A DNA stretch of 7,258 nucleotides from Candidatus Saccharimonadota bacterium (GTDB lineage Bacteria; Patescibacteriota; Saccharimonadia; Saccharimonadales; Saccharimonadaceae), in the NCBI GenBank assembly GCA_030527565.1, contig JAUNAO010000028.1, forward strand, positions 1-7,258, given 5' to 3'. A program made the translations under genes and the position numbers. Below are positions 5,599 to 7,258 of this stretch, piece by piece. The notes under the pieces were generated by a model that saw only the letters and a program-made list of their open reading frames with translations, did not search any database and was not told the origin of the DNA. Within the stretch, counting starts at the first letter, position 1. Each line of letters begins with the position of its first letter.

Positions 5599-6174
5599 AT
5601 GATAGCACATCTTAGAGGTAAACTGACAGAAAAATTTGGTAATTCTTTGATTTTGGACGTGAATGGGGTCGGTTATGAAATGTTGGTGCCGACGCCGGAT
5701 TTTGAGGCGGCGGAGCTGAATTCAGAACAGAAGTTTTTTACTTACCATGCGGTGCGTGAGAATTCGGAAGAATTGTATGGGTTTTCGAGTTTGGCGGCGA
5801 AGAAGATTTTTGAGCTTTTAATTTCGGTGCAGGGGATTGGGCCAAAGGCAGCAATTTCCATTTTGTCTTTGGCCGAGGCAGAAGAAGTTAGGAATGCGAT
5901 TGCAAATGCGGATGCGGTATTTATTTCGAAGGCGAGTGGGGTTGGAAAGAAATCGGCGGAGAGGGTGATTGTTGATCTTCGAGACAAGGTTGGAATTCCA
6001 TCACATTATGGGGCGACGGAGGCGAAATTCTTAACGGCAGATAAACGGTCTGACGAGGCGCTTGATGCGTTAATCGCGCTAGGTTTCCCGCTCAAAGAAG
6101 CGACGGCAGCGCTGGAAAAAGTTGATCCGGAACTTAGTGTTGAAGAAAGAGTGAAATTAGCCTTGAAAAATTAA
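5599..6174 (+). CDS. ruvA: Holliday junction branch-migration subunit RuvA
   Basis: RuvA forms a tetramer that holds the four-way junction flat and loads the RuvB motor on it. The 191-residue product shows all three domains: an N-terminal OB fold (1-63, MIAHLRGKL, VNGVGYEM, LYGF), a double helix-hairpin-helix DNA-binding domain (VQGIGPKAA at 77-85 and ASGVGKKSAERV at 112-123) and a C-terminal three-helix RuvB-contact domain (about 150-191). The acidic pin region reads VRENSEELYGF; E54 matches E55 of E. coli, but the following Asp (D56) is Asn here. The gene stands alone: rplS, not ruvB, follows, so the motor must be encoded elsewhere. The -35 box of the rplS promoter is contained in its final codons. 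Confidence 0.97.
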   Translation: MIAHLRGKLTEKFGNSLILDVNGVGYEMLVPTPDFEAAELNSEQKFFTYHAVRENSEELYGFSSLAAKKIFELLISVQGIGPKAAISILSLAEAEEVRNAIANADAVFISKASGVGKKSAERVIVDLRDKVGIPSHYGATEAKFLTADKRSDEALDALIALGFPLKEATAALEKVDPELSVEERVKLALKN

Positions 6175-6191
6175 AACAAGTGTGTTAAAAT
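6163..6191 (+). promoter_or_regulatory. rplS promoter inside the end of ruvA
   Basis: TTGAAA (6163-6168) and TAAAAT (6186-6191) are 17 bp apart, and the -10 has the extended TG (6183-6184). The start should be near 6198, giving about 25 bases of A/T-rich leader with only a weak AAAGG (6211-6215) before the ATG at 6223. Consensus -35, spacing and extended -10 together fit a highly expressed ribosomal protein gene. Confidence 0.78.
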
Positions 6192-6222
6192 AATAGGTAA
6201 TTGTAATTATAAAGGTAAATAT

Positions 6223-6660
6223 ATGAGTTTTTCTATCCTAAAACAAATTGGTGATGCGCAGAAAAAACAGGCGATTGTTGATGTGCGCTCTGGTGACACC
6301 GTAAAGGTTACTCAGAAAATTAAAGAAGGCGAGAAATTCCGTTTGCAGACTTTTGAAGGTGTTGTGATTCGGGTTGATCGTAAAGAATCGCACACGGCAC
6401 GAATTGTAGTCCGAAAAGTTACGTCTGGGGTTGGAGTTGAGAAGTCTTACCTTCTTCACTCGCCACTCGTAGAGAGGATTGAGATTACGAAGCGTGCGAA
6501 AGTTCGTCGCAATAATTTGCGCTATCTTCGTGAACGATCTGGTAAATCTGCTCGTCTTAAGGGCAAGGATTTCGACCGCGTAGCAGTAAATACGATTAAG
6601 ACTGTTGAAGTTATCGAAACTCCAGAAGTTAAAGAAGAAGCTGAGACTACCGAAGCGTAG
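6223..6660 (+). CDS. rplS: 50S ribosomal protein L19
   Basis: L19 sits at the interface of the 30S and 50S subunits. The core (about 1-113) matches the family along its length: the GDTVKVTQKIKEGEKFRLQ strand region, FEGVVIR, RKVTSGVGVEKSYLLHSP, and the signature KVRRNNLRYLRERSGKSAR at about 93-111. At 145 residues it is longer than the roughly 115 of E. coli because of a C-terminal extension from about 114 that becomes strongly acidic (EVKEEAETTEA). Codons such as CGT, CTT and GTT are more frequent than in radA or ruvA, as expected for high expression. Three bases separate its stop from rnhB, so the two share a transcript. Confidence 0.97.
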   Translation: MSFSILKQIGDAQKKQAIVDVRSGDTVKVTQKIKEGEKFRLQTFEGVVIRVDRKESHTARIVVRKVTSGVGVEKSYLLHSPLVERIEITKRAKVRRNNLRYLRERSGKSARLKGKDFDRVAVNTIKTVEVIETPEVKEEAETTEA

Positions 6661-6663
6661 GAA

Positions 6664-7258
6664 ATGGCGATTCTCGGAATAGACGAAGTTGGACGCGGAC
6701 CCCTAGCGGGTCCGCTTGTTGTTGGGGCGGTGGTTTTGCCTGAAGTGTTGCCGGAGTGGGTTTTGGAGCTTAGGGATTCGAAGAAATTGTCGGCTTCGAA
6801 ACGAGAGAAGTTGTCTGAGTTAATTTTAGCTGAGGCGACGACGGGGCTTGGCTGGGTTTTTCCGGAGGAGCTGGATTTAGTTGGGGTCTCGGAGGCTTTA
6901 AGACTTGCGACGCGACGGGCGGTTTTAGAGGTTCAAAACCAGAAAGTGAAGTTTTCCGAGATTGTGATTGATGGGAAAGTGAATTTTCTTGCGGGGACGA
7001 AGCTGGAGCGATTTGTGACGACGGTAGTGAAAGCGGATGATTTGATTCGGGAAGTTTCGGCGGCGTCGATTATTGCGAAGGTGGCGAGGGACCGGTATAT
7101 GGTGGAGGCGGATTTGCGGTATCCTGGGTATGGATTTGCGAAGAATGTGGGGTATGGGACGAAGAAACATATGGAGGCGATTGCTGACTTAGGACTCTCG
7201 CCGGAGCATCGGCGGTCGTATGAGCCATGTAAGAGTATTTCGGGGTTTTCGCGGGAGG
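6664..7258 (+). CDS. rnhB: Ribonuclease HII (3' end cut by window edge)
   Basis: RNase HII cuts the RNA strand of RNA-DNA hybrids and starts removal of single ribonucleotides left in DNA. The frame from ATG 6664 gives MAILGIDEVGRGPLAGPLV, the family signature, with catalytic D7 and E8, then D103 in IVIDG and D125 in VVKADD. SAASIIAKVARDRYM, YPGYGFAKNVGYGT and the C-terminal PEHRRSY are all typical. The 198 codons seen equal the length of the E. coli enzyme, and no stop has been reached, so little is probably missing. There is no clear Shine-Dalgarno; with only 3 bases after the rplS stop, coupling to rplS translation is likely. Confidence 0.96.
   Translation, partial: MAILGIDEVGRGPLAGPLVVGAVVLPEVLPEWVLELRDSKKLSASKREKLSELILAEATTGLGWVFPEELDLVGVSEALRLATRRAVLEVQNQKVKFSEIVIDGKVNFLAGTKLERFVTTVVKADDLIREVSAASIIAKVARDRYMVEADLRYPGYGFAKNVGYGTKKHMEAIADLGLSPEHRRSYEPCKSISGFSRE

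Noticed and set aside
6695..6715. 8-bp perfect hairpin (GCGGACCC/GGGTCCGC) at the start of rnhB
   Set aside because: It encodes the invariant GRGPLAGP motif, whose Gly and Pro codons readily make such a palindrome, and no T tract follows; probably incidental.

Overview
The window is a compact, all-plus-strand stretch of a bacterial chromosome. A shared pool of Holliday-junction genes (radA, ruvC, ruvA), a ribosomal protein gene with RNase HII (rplS-rnhB), and several surface or membrane proteins of a style common in Patescibacteria point to the Candidate Phyla Radiation, most likely Saccharibacteria (TM7). That placement rests on recognising protein style and on promoters placed directly against start codons; no search was run. 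TGA acts as a normal stop (radA, ruvC), so this does not look like the UGA=Gly code of Gracilibacteria/SR1.

Layout. 1-1325 is the C-terminal part of a large cysteine-containing secreted or surface protein whose start lies left of the window. 1343-3165 is radA-ruvC with an ATGA overlap, driven by an extended -10 promoter so close to the radA ATG that the transcript should be leaderless. 3166-3845 has no long gene. It holds a strong promoter, two tiny consecutive reading frames (45 codons with one membrane helix, then 36 codons), a run of hairpins ending in a clear intrinsic terminator, and a second promoter whose 17-bp spacer contains a run of ten G. That promoter drives 3846-5544, two overlapping genes for a TM2-domain protein with a GYGQPM-rich tail and a single-pass membrane protein with a related Pro/Gln/Gly/Met-rich cytoplasmic arm and a large outer domain. 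A UUCG-loop terminator closes this unit. 5599-6174 is ruvA, again probably leaderless. 6223-7258 is rplS followed by rnhB, which runs off the right edge.

How they fit. RadA, RuvA and RuvC act on recombination intermediates and RNase HII removes RNA from DNA, so the conserved genes form a DNA-maintenance and translation neighbourhood. Between ruvC and ruvA sits an accessory island with its own promoters and terminators. It encodes membrane proteins and bears the most unusual signals: a slippable poly-G promoter, small unassigned ORFs, and structured RNA. The best candidates for something undescribed are the poly-G switch controlling the TM2/low-complexity protein pair, and the small-ORF plus hairpin unit just upstream.
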